In this document: piece by piece, positions 9,101-22,970 of the stretch
How the letters are laid out: the number at the start of each line of letters is the position of its first letter
Position numbering within the stretch: position 1 is the stretch's first letter
From: Saccoglossus kowalevskii
Lineage: Eukaryota; Hemichordata; Enteropneusta; Harrimaniidae
Assembly (NCBI RefSeq): GCF_000003605.2
Contig: NW_003151760.1
Coordinates: 21,935 to 85,934 of the forward strand
Direction: 5' to 3'
Length of the DNA stretch: 64,000 nt
The notes under the pieces: generated by a model
The model's input: the letters and a program-made list of their open reading frames with translations, nothing else
Told to the model about the DNA's origin: nothing
Database searches by the model: none
Program-made: the position numbers and the translations under genes

Positions 9101-12100
9101 ACATTTACTTTGAGCGATTTTAATCTGGATGGAACCTCAGACTTCCCACGCATATATTAGTAGTATTCATGCATTATTTTTTGTCAATAACTTTGAAGGT
9201 CATGTCAGGAGTATCAATTTCGAATTGATACAAAATTTGCTTATTACTAACAAGCGGACAGAAATGTACCGTATGTTACGATTCCATAATACAGAACACA
9301 GTTTCTATCGCCTCTTTTGGATTTCGACATGTTAACTTTGAATTGTTATCAATTGGTTTATTTAAAAAAAATGTTTCAGTCGTGTTTGTGTTGATCGGAA
9401 TAAATTCAGCTGGTCTGAAAGTTTTAGTGTGTAGTTGAGAGGGTGCAGATATTTTAAACAGTGTTGTCGTGAAGCAGTGTGGAAGGATAGAGGAAATTAG
9501 AGAATAATTTGTTGATGAGGAATTTATGTTGACCTTGCCTAGTACTTAAAATTAAATTGAAACAGCAAGTTTATAAGTAGATATAATTGCGGGACATCAA
9601 GGAATTGTCCCGGGCTACACAACAGAATTTTGCCCCGTGGCGTTTCAAATACTTAAACAACTGGCCGGTAGTTAGTGGTTTTTGTAATATTAAAAGTATA
9701 TAAATAACAGAACCACCAGATTAGATTCAATATTTAATGTGACCTCACTCTTTTGGGTTTTGAGTTTTGTGTCAATACGGGAAGTATCATTCGAGTTAAA
9801 TGACGTCATGTGACAATTTAGTCAACAGTACACACGTTTTATGCACTTACTTGTAACTCTATAGAGAAAAAAAACACATCAAGCAATATAGGGATTGCGG
9901 TTTAGAGAATATATCAGCTACATGAAAACCAGTAAGAGTGTTCAGACAGTCTCTACGTGTCAATATTGGCGTATATATTCATCGATATGCTCAATGCATG
10001 TACATGTAATTCTGTCCAATTAACCTTATGTTCTTGAAAACATTTTCAAATATGTTATATATTCACAAGTAGTTGCAAACATGTTTTTTTTCTTATCTAC
10101 ACGAATAACCAATCTTCTCTTTATGTTCAAAAATTTACTAATGTATTCATTGACATGGTATGATAAAAACACCCTGGTAGCATAATCTTCGAATCGGCCG
10201 TTATAGATGTAAAACTACATTTGTTTGGTTTACAGTACAGATTGTCAGTGTACAGTGCCCTTAAATCACACACCATTGAAATATACAATTATTTAATTTA
10301 GCAATACATATCTCTAATGTGTCGTAAATGTAGTAGATTAAGTAGATTCAAATTCAATCTATTTTAATGGAAATGCGTTACAATCATATCGTCTTTGTAT
10401 ATCAAAAAGATATAACAGCAGCGTACTCTGCATGTGTGGTAGTACTTGAAATTCCAATAAATCATTATGTCCCTTTAATACAATCATAATCATACCCATT
10501 TCCATTATAAGACAAATTCAGATATAATCACTCACAAAATACTCTCCTCTACTCTGAACTATTTTTTTATTTAATCGTACATCTCAAATTCCACCCACAC
10601 ATTGAAGACAGAGGTGTCAACTGCGTAAATAGCCAAGACATCGATTATCAGCTTAAGGACACAGCCTCGTAAATTGCTTAAGTACATTACAGTACATTGT
10701 CCCATTTTAATGTTCCGTGTAAAGATTTTCGCTAAGTAATCACTGACAAGATTAATGTGACCGATACGGACTTGGTAAATAAAGTTATTCGTGGCCATTC
10801 GATCTTTTTAAGTAAGAGCGCAAATGCTGTATATTTAAGTACTGCATAGCTATATTGACACATATCATCCACTTTTGTTGGACAGAATGCAAAATTCAGC
10901 ATGGGATCTATATTAAAACATTGTTTCTTGTAGTGTATGGGTAAACATATAGATATCAATCAATACTATCCATTGTAGATCTGCGTTTGTCGAAAAAATG
11001 TTAATAACATCCACAAATTGACAATAAAACAGAATATTAAAACCAAATAAACACTATTTCAATTAAGTAAGCTTTCACGACACCAACAAATGTCTCAGAG
11101 AACATTTATTCACACGACAGATATTGACATATATACTATACGACAAAACTTTAGTGTGCGACATTTTTGTTATCTATACAAGCGCCCTCTCCTCGGACAC
11201 GCATACATTTACGTTAATAATAGACTGAAATACACTATTCAATCGAAAGAACGTTTTCATAGCAGAGTCATATCGCCGATGTCATCGTCGTGTGTCCTCG
11301 CATCTAATTCGACTTGTTTCCCCCGACAACAACCCTGTTTGAAAATAGTGAATATTCAACGACGCAATCTAGAAGTTGACTGAGAGTGGATTTAAACATC
11401 GGCTCTCTCCGCTTCGAATCATGATCGTGATATTTCCGTTTATTTGTCTTTGATAATTACACTTTCATATGCATGATTGACAAATAAACATTGATATGAC
11501 GTACGAAACATTGTGATTGGCGTGGGAGTATCATCTACTACCACTTGCGCACCAACTATTAGTAAACTACTATGACAGGGTAACAATATTTTATTAGAAT
11601 ATGTTCAATGTATTTAGGTGGAATAAATATATTATTCAAAATAAATTTAATGTATTTCTCGGTATATACAATTATTTAAAAATAAATATAAAACTACTTA
11701 TGTAATATCCATATTATATTTTAACGATGAAAGATGTATAACTTAAATAAATAATACATATACATATTTCGAGGTTATAGCACGACAGTCGCCGAGGTAT
11801 AAAAATAGAACGGCGCGATATCACGGGCTTTTCGCATAATAACCTTTTCAACATACAGAGTTTTACGATCTATATGTGCCGTGGGAAAAATAAGGATCAT
11901 TTCGCAGAAGATTGCGTTATCCTTTGAAGTTAGATGACCTGACGCGTCTACTGATAAGGTAATATAAAAGTCACGCCGGCTCTTGGGCGAAGTTCGTGAA
12001 ACCGTTCAGAGCTGATGTCGGCCGTAGTATTACATACGTCTAATTTATTACCAGCAATGCAATTTTGTTGATCATGATTGTCTGTGACGTTTTTAGCGAA

Positions 12101-15100
12101 TACATTTTGGAAAATGTTAAATTAGTTAAATTAGTGTGAAACAAAATAACCCTCTCCACACGTCGATCTGGTGGTTGAGTTTACATGTGCTATTAATAAT
12201 AGATTGTCTACGATGCAGTATACTGTATTTCACCTCCGCAAATTGTCGTGTTTAGTGTTGATTACGCGTTCGCAGTCGACTGTGGAACGCTAGCTAGGAC
12301 ATGCCATATTATTCTCGATCAGTGGTCGTAAACAGTTGTTAGAGTGTCATTGAAACACGATGAGTCGTCGAATATAGGGACGTGTTTTACTGTAGGTTCA
12401 AAGGGTTCGCAAGTTCCGTGTATAAAAATACTGTTTTCCGCTAGTGCTGCAGATGCTTCTGAAATAAACAAGACGTCTCACCGACTCCACTTCTAGTTTT
12501 TTCATTGCCGATAACGAGTAAAATAACGTGGTTCGGAACAGTTTCAATGCCAGTAATTGATAGTAATGTATGTAAGTTGGTATTAAAAATAGACTAATAC
12601 TGTAACGTTTGCAGAAAAAATTGTTATACTAGTATCTGCTTTCGGAGTTGCGCTGTGTATACCATTGCAATGTGTTGACTCAGGGTCAAACAATAACACG
12701 TGATCAAAAGCTGTAGCGTCATGTGAATTGAAAAGAGTAACGGAAAAATACTGCCACTGGTAAAACAGTAGGACACCACGAATATCGCAGTTTATCATAT
12801 GACAAATATAAATATTCGACATTAAGTATCAAATGTAATACAGTGTATATCATACTCGTCCTGGTAGCCATTGCAAAAATCAGTAAGCCTGGCACACATC
12901 GTATCCAGGCATTTCTGTTCGTGACTGCCTGCTTAAGCAGACAGTTAAAATGTGGGCACACATTTACGCGAGATTTTGTTGTTATTTTATCACGCATGCG
13001 CAAATACATACAAGTAGAATAAGAAGTTTGCCAGCCGACAGATTATTCTTTCATCGTAAAACACAATTGCGGGTTTCATGCATATGATGTGATATTCCAG
13101 ACAATGGCTTTGTGTTTTTAGTGACAATTCCATGTAATTTAATAGCAATACACAAATAATCGCACTATCGATATGTGAAATAAAACAATAAAATCTGATA
13201 TTCTAACAATAGAGGTATGGTGTGTGTTTTTTAACTTCAGTGTATGTGTAAATGTATCTCAGTGTGATGTTGAATATATAGTTTAAACTGACACTGACAA
13301 AAAATAAAAATAAAAAGTACGCAATAAATCAAACATTCAATCGAAACCACCTTGGGTGTATATATGTATCATTGCGTCGTAGATTATTTTTTATCAAATT
13401 TTAATTCGGTCGTTTCGGTGGGCTGTTTTTGATATAAGATATGGTCTTAATTACATGATATAAACTTTTCACACGCCTATGTTGGCTTTCAGTTTAGTGA
13501 GATATAATATACCATAAACGTATGTTGAAGATAACGACACCAATATGGGTGAAACCTTTGTTTATTGTGGTAGTCGTTTATAATTCACTAAAATCCTGAC
13601 TATGTAACTTTCGATAAAGAATTGAATAATTTGAAATCCAAGACATATACATATGGCATATTAAAAATAATTAGGTTTCTACATTTTATGATACAACGAA
13701 TCGAACATGCCAGATGATGACGTATGCTTGCAAAGTAATATGCAAATTAAGTGATTACTATTCATCAGTTTACTTAATTAGAGTGATAAAGAAGGGATCA
13801 GTGTGTGTAGCACAGCCTGCACCTCAAAAATTGAACATGTTATCGTCTTGCTATTACACGCGTTGTTATGCATATGAGCGCACATTTTGGACACACACTG
13901 TTTCGACACACAGAACCGGAACAACGACACGATATAGTATATCATTGTACCGTAGTTTATGCCTACTTACACTGGGTAACATTTGGCACATATTTGTACA
14001 ATTGAATACAGTCTTAATATCTAACACACTAAACTAGGCGTGATGTTTTTTTATTATTATTAATATTGATATTATTGCATTCAGGGAGAACCATGACTGA
14101 GGGAGCCTGTTTGTAAAATATATACCAGTAGTGAGGACGCTATCCAAATAAAACACATCAACGAGACAATTACAGAATATATACTATTACGTAATATCAA
14201 ATTATGGTACTATTATCTACTATTATGTTTGTATGTTTCTTATAATTATCAATGTCCTTAGCCACTTCAAACATTTTAAAATGATCTTAAACATTCAGGA
14301 ACATCACACTAATATATTTAATTGTATTTCAATAGTTTTGACTCAGAATTGTGTGACAATATTATGCTTTTTTTAAATGTTATTATTATAACTGCGTAGA
14401 CTGAGAGAGCGTCATTCTCCCTACACTATTTTCACATAATGTCAATTTACTTAAATCTTATCTCAGCTAAGTGAAAAAAAACATAGACCCAGAAATATGC
14501 AACGAAATAATAAAAACGGAGATAATTTACCCGGTTCAATATGCAGGTAACAACATTAGCGACAAGAAAGTTACTTTTTGTGAACTGTTTAAACTCATTC
14601 ACGTGAGCTCACATCATACGCGGGAATTCTGTATTAAATGTGACAAGAAACATCGAGGTTATCATGAAAATGACATCAAGGATATCAAGAAATATTTATC
14701 TTCACACAATTTCAATTTATTTCAGCAGTGAAAAAATTGTAACAATTACATTTCAGTAAATGTTGTTACGTTAGCAATTGATTTCATTAGAGGTGGACAT
14801 TTTATTACATTTTCTGAATTGTCATCTATCAATATTTATATTATAACATCGTTGTCTCGCATTCCGAGTAGATACATTTGTGAGACAGTCACTTGTTCTT
14901 GATAACAAACAGAAATGTTGGTAAAGTAATAGACTCCTATGAAGCCAGAATAGTGCCCTGACGCGTGATTAAATATTAGGTAACATCTTGTGATGACAAA
15001 CACAATTTTGAAAAAAAAAGTAATTTGCTCGTGTGAAGCCCAAATAGTGCTCCGACGCTTGATTGAATATCTGGTATATGAACGTCAAATTCATTACCAT

Positions 15101-17642
15101 TGCTATAAAGATATGCCACAAACACAAAATATACTTACAAGTCGTGATTCAAATCATCAAAAGCAGATAACCAGAATGAAATGAATTTCAAAGTCCGGCA
15201 ACTACCCAGTAGTACAAGCATATATGTATTTTAGGAAAGAATGTAAAGATACGTGTTTTTTGACACAAAACAAATGTTCTTTTTTATTCCAAATAGCATA
15301 GACGTTCAGTGCTACAGACGGTGTCCTAATTTTCTATATTTCCGTAATATAAATCGAAATAATCGGATTGCAAGCGGATTTAATTATCTGACATCATATT
15401 TGGTAACCTCAAAAAGGGATAATGACATGACAGTACACATATATATCTTGAGGTGTTGTTAGTAATTCAAATATTTCTCTACGTAAGACACACCAACGTT
15501 TCAACGCTCCGCAAGCTTGTTCACGTGCAGTCAGCATTTTATATAAATTGTATAAAAGCATCAGATGGTATTACGCAAAAATTAGTGATCGCCATACAAA
15601 AGAATATATATTTCGTAGCGCGACAGATGTTGTTCACTATGATATGAAAAAGCAAACAAACAGACAAGTCAGTCAGCTTGATCAGTCTACCCCGCCCCCA
15701 AAAGAAAATCTTCACCAACTGGTATTCTGCCTAAGAATACTAAATATTATACATCTACACTGTTAGGCAAAGTAATCCAATAAAATAGCGAGATACTTCC
15801 AAAACAGACCGAAATACATTTTAATAGCTGCAGGAACCAAACATTGGATCTTTAAATACACTCAAACAATAACATTTCACAGTTGTGAATAAAACAATGT
15901 AACGTTCATTATGTGTAGTATAAATTGAAGAAGTGTATGTTGCAAATGTGGATGGAAGGCGATTTTTACGTGGCTTAGTCACTTGTAATTTTGGACTTTG
16001 CAGTTAGTTATAGCTAGAAAGTACACATAATGCTCGGCTTTATTTTCCATTTTAAAAAATTTCTATTATGAATACTATTTTGAGTGTAAATATCTGTGAA
16101 CATCCCCGCTACTGCATGCGTACTGAACGATGTTGGTTGGTTTAGCGAGTTATTTAAGGGGTGTTGTTTGTAGAAGAAGCCCTATGTGCAGTGAATGACT
16201 TGGATTGTTTTTTTTCAGGGGTATAACTATACTAGATATTATTAGCTGTTCATGAACAATGATTATGCAAATGGAACGATGTACTTATTACGTGTGATAA
16301 TGTGATTAAAATTAGCGAAACAAATGTATGGGATAACCAGAATATCAAATGTATAAGCCTATAATAACGGTTTTATTAAATGCAAAGCAATACAATTTAA
16401 TTTCTTCAACCCCGTGTGATATCCTCTTTATATAATATACAGAAACGCAAGTTCTCAATTTGCGTTACGGGGGAAATAATAACACATCTACGCATTCAAT
16501 ATTTTCCGAACACCTGAATATATGAATCGGCGAAGTGAGCAGTATACTATGTACATATCACATCCGACTTCTCTTCACTTGACCTACATGTAATAATCAC
16601 GTCTCGTAAACCCATCTACTGGTGAACAAATGAGAAGTTAAAATGACACTCATGATTTCCGCTGTGTACATTGCATTGCCTATGCATAATGTAATCTGAA
16701 TATATTCAGAGATAATATGCGTGTAGTCTAGGTTAAAGTGAATGACGCTTAACACTTACTGCAATGTATGAATACGCATTAAAGAAGTACTATCTACCAG
16801 CACGGCGTCTATAACACTGTTTTTTTTTGTGTTAAACAAAGCATTGGACTCTCATGCCTGATTAAACACTTTCTGGCAATAATTAGTGTTTCCCCGGCAA
16901 CGTAAACTTCAGTTCACTGAAGGACAATTTACATGGTACATTCCTTCTATGTTATAAGAAGAGACACATGTATTCTCTCACGACGCTCAGACGTGCCTAA
17001 AGGCAAATGCAAGCCTGAAAAGAAATGCCTATGCACAGACACGCTTAACACGGTAGTTATATGTTGTTAATGTTGTACTAAGCTCATTTTTTACACATCA
17101 ACTGTCAGCACAATGTCGATTAGTGTTCTTCTCAAAATAAAACAAACACGAAAAACTCCTATTAAATGCAAACATTGCTGATCCGTGTACCATCAAGATC
17201 TGAAAATAAATTTTATGGCTGCATTCCTAACGCTAAGTCCATCAAAAATGCCGAAACCATGCAGAGTGATTACCATAACCTACAAAAAAGACGATATCAA
17301 AGATGGTGCGTTATACGTATGCTTTCGGGAATGCCGTAGGTCAAAAAGTAAATTGTTATTCAAATGCTTTTACATGCAGTGGGTACATCTTGACATTTGC
17401 ATACATATTAACGACGTGCGAGTATACTTGTGTATGAGGGTATCTGTGGAGCAAGCTTTACGGCCCAGGTCGTATTTTATTATTTGTCATTAATTATGAA
17501 AACGCCCTCTTGAGTGAAATTGGTCTATTTCACGCTCCTTGTAGAATAACTCGCGATCGGTTAAAACATTGCGACAAATATGCATGTATATTTATTGCAC
17601 AAGTTGCTGAACAAATGGCGAACACTCTTAAGTAGTCATGGC
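6131..17642. other. Long non-coding stretch, no gene recognised
   Basis: No exon, RNA gene or intact mobile element is supported here. Open frames reach about 107 codons (near 13.7-14.0 kb), within chance expectation for this composition, and none has a recognisable motif. Small features seen: a CpG-rich double TCGCGA palindrome at 7861-7876, CTCF-like half matches near 11180 and 17500, POU octamers at 13740, 16264 and 17395, a perfect 12-bp palindrome TGTTCATGAACA near 16247, and a 7-bp inverted repeat (AACGCAA/TTGCGTT) near 16445. Confidence 0.5.
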
Positions 17643-17672
17643 AAAAACAAATGCAAAAAAATATTTGTTTTT
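17643..17672. repeat. 10-bp perfect inverted repeat
   Basis: AAAAACAAAT at 17643-17652 is perfectly complementary to ATTTGTTTTT at 17663-17672, with a 10-base A-rich loop. It could form a small hairpin. The arms are simple A/T sequence, so chance is the leading explanation. Confidence 0.5.
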
Positions 17673-18202
17673 CATTTAACTGTACTCTACGTGCTGCAAA
17701 ACACTATCGAAGGTAGGCGCTCACATTGATGTAATACAAGAAATACATTTTTCGGTTTTACCGTACGCTCTGGTGATGACAGTCAGTAACATGAAATTGA
17801 ATGCTACCGCCCAAGGCGTGCGTGTTATATGCCAAATTTGCCCTACTGCGATAAAGACTGCCTTTTTAATGTAAACCTGATGTGTGTGTAGAATTCCCTA
17901 GACAGTACGAACAACATACAATTACTTACAATATAGATCCCATTTTACATGTAAATACCACAGATCCAGATTGCTTGGGGATTTAGTGATGAACGCGAAG
18001 CTTTGAGTGTCGCGTCAATGCTAAATACAGTAACAACTTGACTAACTGATTTATGTCAATATATATCAGACAATGTTATATTTGGCGAATCAATATCTTA
18101 TTTATTAGAGTTGATCTACATTAGACAACTAGCAAGATCGGGGTATAGTCTAATATAACATGAACTAAACCCCCTTGTTGTTAGAAGTGACTGAATGCTC
18201 GG

Positions 18203-18246
18203 CTGATCAATTGATTGATTGGCTAATTGACTGACCGATCGATTGA
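18203..18246 (+). repeat. Degenerate GATT-type microsatellite
   Basis: TGATCAATTGATTGATTGG and the bases after it are a run of imperfect GATT/GACC tetramers. It looks like a decaying tetranucleotide microsatellite. A similar CAAT-rich run is present at about 28044-28076. Confidence 0.55.
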
Positions 18247-20945
18247 AATATTACCTACCACAGTATATTTATACATTGTCATAATTTTAACTTACATGGG
18301 CAAACGTAAATTCATTTGTCAGTTTACTCTAATGTTTGGGTTAACGAATACTAGAATACTACTATGGGAATAGACTACGACTATTATAATTGATAATGTA
18401 GTAGGACGTTTGTTTTACGACCGAGGAGCTGTTGACGAGGTGTGTATTATATTTACCCAAGGACGTTTGCTGATTTCCTTGTAGTGCATAAAACACTTAT
18501 TGTAATCGTTGAAGTATCCACTTTCATTGCGCGTACATGTAAGCGTTGAGAAAAAAATATTATAGATTGCTGAAATTCTTGCAGTAATGCATTTATTACA
18601 AACACACGATCAAAATAAAAACATTCACCTATCCAAACAACTTTTACCTGATTTCAAACATATGGCGTGAGACGGGGAGCATTTCAAATATAATAAGGGT
18701 ACATGGGAATTACAACTCATTCGTTTTATCACTACCTTTCGGATTTATAGTTTATAATGAAAAAAACAAAAGAATTTTCCTGGATCATGAGTTATGAATT
18801 GAATATACTACAAAAATTACCAGAGCGAGAGAGAGAGTGAGAGTTAATCGCTTGTCTGTGGCGAATTAGAACTCACTTATCTGTTACAACGAGCGAATAC
18901 GTTGACTCCATTTGAATTTAATAAAACTCCGTATGAATACTAAGACACATGTCTACGATGTGAGCTGAGCGTATACAGACGGCAGACATGTTAACCTTGT
19001 CCCTATTCTATTGAAAGATTCTTCGATGAGCTATAGAAATAACGGATCAAACAAAATAAATAGAAAATACCCTGATGTAGTGATAATATTTTGCAACTTG
19101 CATAATGAATGAGAGCAGAGGTTTAAGCTTTTTGGTCGCGTGGATGGAGTGTAATAGAAAGATAAAAATAAAACTACTGCACAGGATTTGATATTCCAAA
19201 ATTCCATTCTTTATTTTCATACTCTTATAAGTCTTATGGGTATATAAGATTTTACTGAAACTATTTTTAAAAGTGTCAGGAGAATACATACTTACTTCAA
19301 ATGGATATTTCAATTTGTGGTAGTGCTAGAGATTTTTGGTCGGTATTTGTGTCAAATTGAAACCACTATGAAAACATAAACAGTCTTTCTAATCGTTCAA
19401 TTTATTATGCTACCGCGTGTTTTAGTACACGGACACGGCTTCCGGTGGTTTACTGTCGCCTTGTCTATTTTCAGTACTTCAAATCAATAGTGCTGTCAGG
19501 TCACGTATGGAATATCGTAGCTATAATGGGTTGAGTGTTCATCTACATTATGTAATCGTGTGGACAGAATTTGAAGCTAATCGCCATAGTGCATAATGCA
19601 TTTTCACAAATTAGAATTATTGTATCAAAATGATTGGCACTTAATGCATATTTAGTCAACTGATATTGATCACCGACGGGTCACTAAATCTTTTCTCATA
19701 ATAATTGAATTTTATAATTTTAGAAATTATTTTCACAAAATTATGATCTCATGAGAGGATCCGCGCCTCAGAAAGTTCGGTGGGTAAAATGCGAAAAATG
19801 ACCTCCTAACACCACAGAAGTTCGAAAAAGTACTGCTACTGCAGCATAATGCTTTTGATGACAATTCCTCTACAAATTTAAGAATCTCCTGTTTAACTCG
19901 AGTATCGTATTTACAAATGTTATTTTGAGAACTGCCCTCCGAGTGATGCCGTTTTCTAGTTTCTTTCAATTAAAGTAACACCTTGAAAGTGTGCAGACCC
20001 ACAACATGACCATAACAGACTGACCCAAGAATATCATAGTAATTTAATGGAGTTGTCTTCATTATGTATATGCGATGAACAAATTTAATTAATTTGATAT
20101 TGTAGAATCTCGAATGTAATACCCTGTTTATCCCATATATCCGTTTCGCGGCTATAACTTTTGACATACGCATGCCTGTGGTAGTCATTATACGACTCAA
20201 CAAAAACACGTAGGAGTGATCTGCACCGGGATTGTACACAAGTGTATACATGAAACTACAACTTATCATCTCCTGCGCTCAGCAATGATATAAGCTAGCC
20301 AGGGCACAGTAACACTCAATTATTTCTCAAGGGGTCGCTACACATGCATAAACTACATAAAAAGAAGATCAAGATATTCCCAATAGACATTGATACCACT
20401 CTCTGTAGACACCGCGCATGATATGCGCCAGCAGACAAATCATGTAGCAGATAAATCCTCAGTCATTCGAGGGAGTCATACACGGAGTACGAATGGGTAA
20501 CATAATACACGTGGAATGACTTGCGAGACAGTGTGCTGTAGAAAACAACTGATCTAAACACACTGGGATAGTTTGAGAAAAATCGTCTTGAACAGAAAGT
20601 CGTATTACTTATATTAACGCAAAACATCCTATTTGTTTTGTATGGCATGTGCATACTAGACAAGTTTACAACGTAGGGATTTTAGAATATAGATTTTGCC
20701 GTTGACAGGAATACCAGTCTTTCATTGTAAATGCCAATCAAATGGGATTCAGCACACACAAAAACGCGACAGTGGTTAACAAGGTGATGCGCTCAACAGC
20801 TCGTGTTGCCAAGTACCGCTATTCAACAACACAATAAACGATTCAAGGTAATATCTTACCAAGCGCTAATTTATGAGGACTGATTGTTCTCGCTACGCTC
20901 GTTTAAAAGGGAAATGTTGTAATGACTCGAAAGCGATAATGATTC

Positions 20946-20968
20946 ATGTTGTGTTGGTAACACAACAT
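20946..20968. repeat. 10-bp perfect inverted repeat (hairpin)
   Basis: ATGTTGTGTT at 20946-20955 is perfectly complementary to AACACAACAT at 20959-20968 across a 3-base spacer. The arms are not simple repeats, so this is a more credible fold-back than most in the window. No neighbouring gene explains it. Confidence 0.6.
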
Positions 20969-21415
20969 ACACGGATATGTATGTTTATGATATGCATAAA
21001 TCATTTACAATAATTGTGGATATCGCCTGTGCAACTGAATTAAAAAAAATCCTATGGTTTGCTATTTGACGACATACTTCTAACAAAGCTTTCATGTATA
21101 GGTGAGAGTCAACTAGAAGTCAGGTTTCCGTGTTTTCCAGGCATGCCCGTTAATATGTGGTTCAACATAATATATCTGATGATGAACATTCAATATATTG
21201 GATTTAAATATCGAAACTAATATGTTTCATCAATGGTTTGTTTTTTAAACTACAAAGAAATGGGCTTTGGGAGTAGAATATATAATCTCGCGATATTTTC
21301 TTTCACGCTTACGTCAGCAGATTTAAACCAAATTCGAGCCGAAGTCGAGAATCGATACTAACGTCAAACTAAGGGAACTAATGCGTTGTGTAATTTTTTT
21401 CACAGTTCGAATATT

Positions 21416-21442
21416 GAATGCGGAGTGCGGAATGCGGAACGC
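21416..21442 (+). repeat. Heptamer tandem repeat
   Basis: Four imperfect units of the form GARYGCG stand in a row (GAATGCG, GAGTGCG, GAATGCG, then a partial GAACGC). This is a minisatellite-like run that is unusually G-rich for the area. No function is visible. Confidence 0.6.
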
Positions 21443-21761
21443 TTGCATAAATAACGCGAATAACGACAGTTTCATTGCTCGCGTATGGTGTGTGGCGATT
21501 AAGCTCTTTTGTGTCATTTTCTGTAATTTGCAGGATTTTTTTTTTGTATTGCGACAAATTATTTTGAACGATTTGATAATAAATTTGAAAAAAATAAACA
21601 CACGCGCTGGACGACATTACTTATGCTTTCCCTGCTCCTCAGTTAACGGACCAGATGAGAACATAGAAACGCAGATAACCATCTGGTAGCATGTAGAATG
21701 AAAAAAAAGGTTTAGCAGTATGAGTTGATATGACAACTATGTAATCTTATTGCATATGTGC

Positions 21762-21804
21762 AGAATACATAGTCATTTGCTGCATAGAATACATAGTCAA
21801 GTGC
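21762..21804 (+). repeat. Short direct repeat
   Basis: AGAATACATAGTCA occurs at 21762-21775 and again at 21786-21799, each followed within a few bases by TGC. This is a local duplication of about 24 bases, probably from replication slippage. Confidence 0.6.
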
Positions 21805-22537
21805 CTCTAAGATTACCTATAAGATATGGTTTATTTTCTTCTGAATTTGTCCATTTCTATATAAATCAACACATTACAAAACAAGCTGCCGCGCAGCCTT
21901 GTAAAGCATCAAAACCAAGATCGAAAGTCAATGAAAATGTTCGTCTGACACTCTATGGATTCCGAACCTCGGTCAGAGTTGTGGTGTCACTGTATTGTCT
22001 CATATATTCTGTTATGTGTCACAATTGAGGTCAAAGGATATATTAAATTGTTTTTATTTTGGTAAAACGTTTGAATTTTGTTCTGTTTGCTGCATTTTCC
22101 GGTCGGCATTTACGTCGCGTACACAACTGCCCTTGCGCGTGCTCATACGGACATTTTGCGGATGAAGTGGTTACGACTTTCCTGGCAATATTCGTCAGGA
22201 ACATACTTAACAATAACAGAATGACATGGCCTTACCCTGCGTTTATGAAGTTAAGTTCACCGTGTCTCGGTGTATCCATGCTGTGTTTTCGCATTCTCGC
22301 TCATGCATATGATGGATATACGGACGCAGAGTACATAGCATTTCTCGTGAATATAACTTCTATATTCAACAAACGCCTGGATTAGATCATGGCATTCTGT
22401 CAAATAAGGTTTCACTGTCGAGATAGTTATATTATACATGTGGTCATTATTTGAATCTCCTCAAAGAAGATAACGTAGACCATATGAATATGTGTTAATC
22501 CGCCGAAAGAAATGATCTTTATTTAAAATCAGCAACC

Positions 22538-22562
22538 TATATATATATATATATATATATAT
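22538..22562. repeat. (TA)n microsatellite
   Basis: An uninterrupted alternating T/A run of 25 bases. Length is likely to vary between individuals. It directly precedes the CpG-richer promoter-like patch that starts near 22.62 kb. Confidence 0.9.
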
Positions 22563-22623
22563 GCTGTAATGAAACGAAGACAATCAATTCAAAACACAGT
22601 CTGCTGAGTATTAACCATAATAC

Positions 22624-22970
22624 TAGTATATAGCTGACGATGCCCGGCGAGCGAGCGCAGCCAAGCAGTTTAATAATTTAGTAAAAATAAAACTGATGTA
22701 ACCATAGATCGGAGAAGTGCGTGAACTTCGAGCGTCGTGTTATTAGTGCACGCGCGAGTTGAACGGGATTCAAGATGGCGCCACGCATGATTCGTGTATC
22801 ACCACTTCTCAAAACGACTCGAAACATCACTCAAAACTAAAAACTATTTTCAGTACGATACATTGCCGGAAAACGATTGCCTTATCATATCCAATGATTT
22901 GATTTGTCACGCTCCGGATAATCTGTGAAACAACAAATAAAGTGGCCCCACCCATTGAGCGGAAGTGCAC
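22624..22970. promoter_or_regulatory. CpG-richer, promoter-like patch (YY1, CCAAT, KLF, ETS motifs)
   Basis: This patch has clearly more CpG than its surroundings (for example around 22646-22664 and 22741-22765) and a cluster of proximal-promoter motifs. These are CAAGATGGCGCC at 22771-22782 (YY1 type), CCAAT at 22891-22895, GCCCCACCC at 22945-22953 (KLF/Sp type) and GCGGAAGTG at 22959-22967 (ETS type). A TATA-like run follows at about 22989-23000. The combination is typical of animal housekeeping promoters. Direction is uncertain and no attached gene is recognised; a distal first exon is possible. It could also be an enhancer or a repeat fragment. Confidence 0.4.
22775..22840 (+). other. Possible start-codon exon or short uORF within the promoter-like patch
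   Basis: An ATG at 22775 has strong Kozak context (A at -3, G at +4) and opens a 21-residue frame, MAPRMIRVSPLLKTTRNITQN, ending in TAA at 22838. The peptide is basic and free of acidic residues, like the start of a mitochondrial targeting sequence. If it is a first exon, it would have to splice before the stop; the only GT candidates (around 22794-22797) are weak. It may equally be an upstream ORF or chance. Confidence 0.2.

Larger units (their letters stand above)
17673..22537. other. Non-coding stretch with short repeats, no gene recognised
   Basis: Nothing here is convincingly coding; open frames are about 100 codons at most, overlap one another on both strands and lack motifs. It contains a degenerate GATT-rich run (18203-18246), a short GA-rich tract near 18826-18845, a hairpin at 20946-20968, a heptamer repeat at 21416-21442 and a short direct repeat at 21762-21804. 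Confidence 0.5.

Noticed and set aside
14471-14731. 86-codon frame with a C-x2-C and nearby His residues resembling a zinc-binding knuckle
   Set aside because: The frame opens with GTG rather than ATG, the Cys/His spacing fits no zinc-finger class, and the length is within chance.
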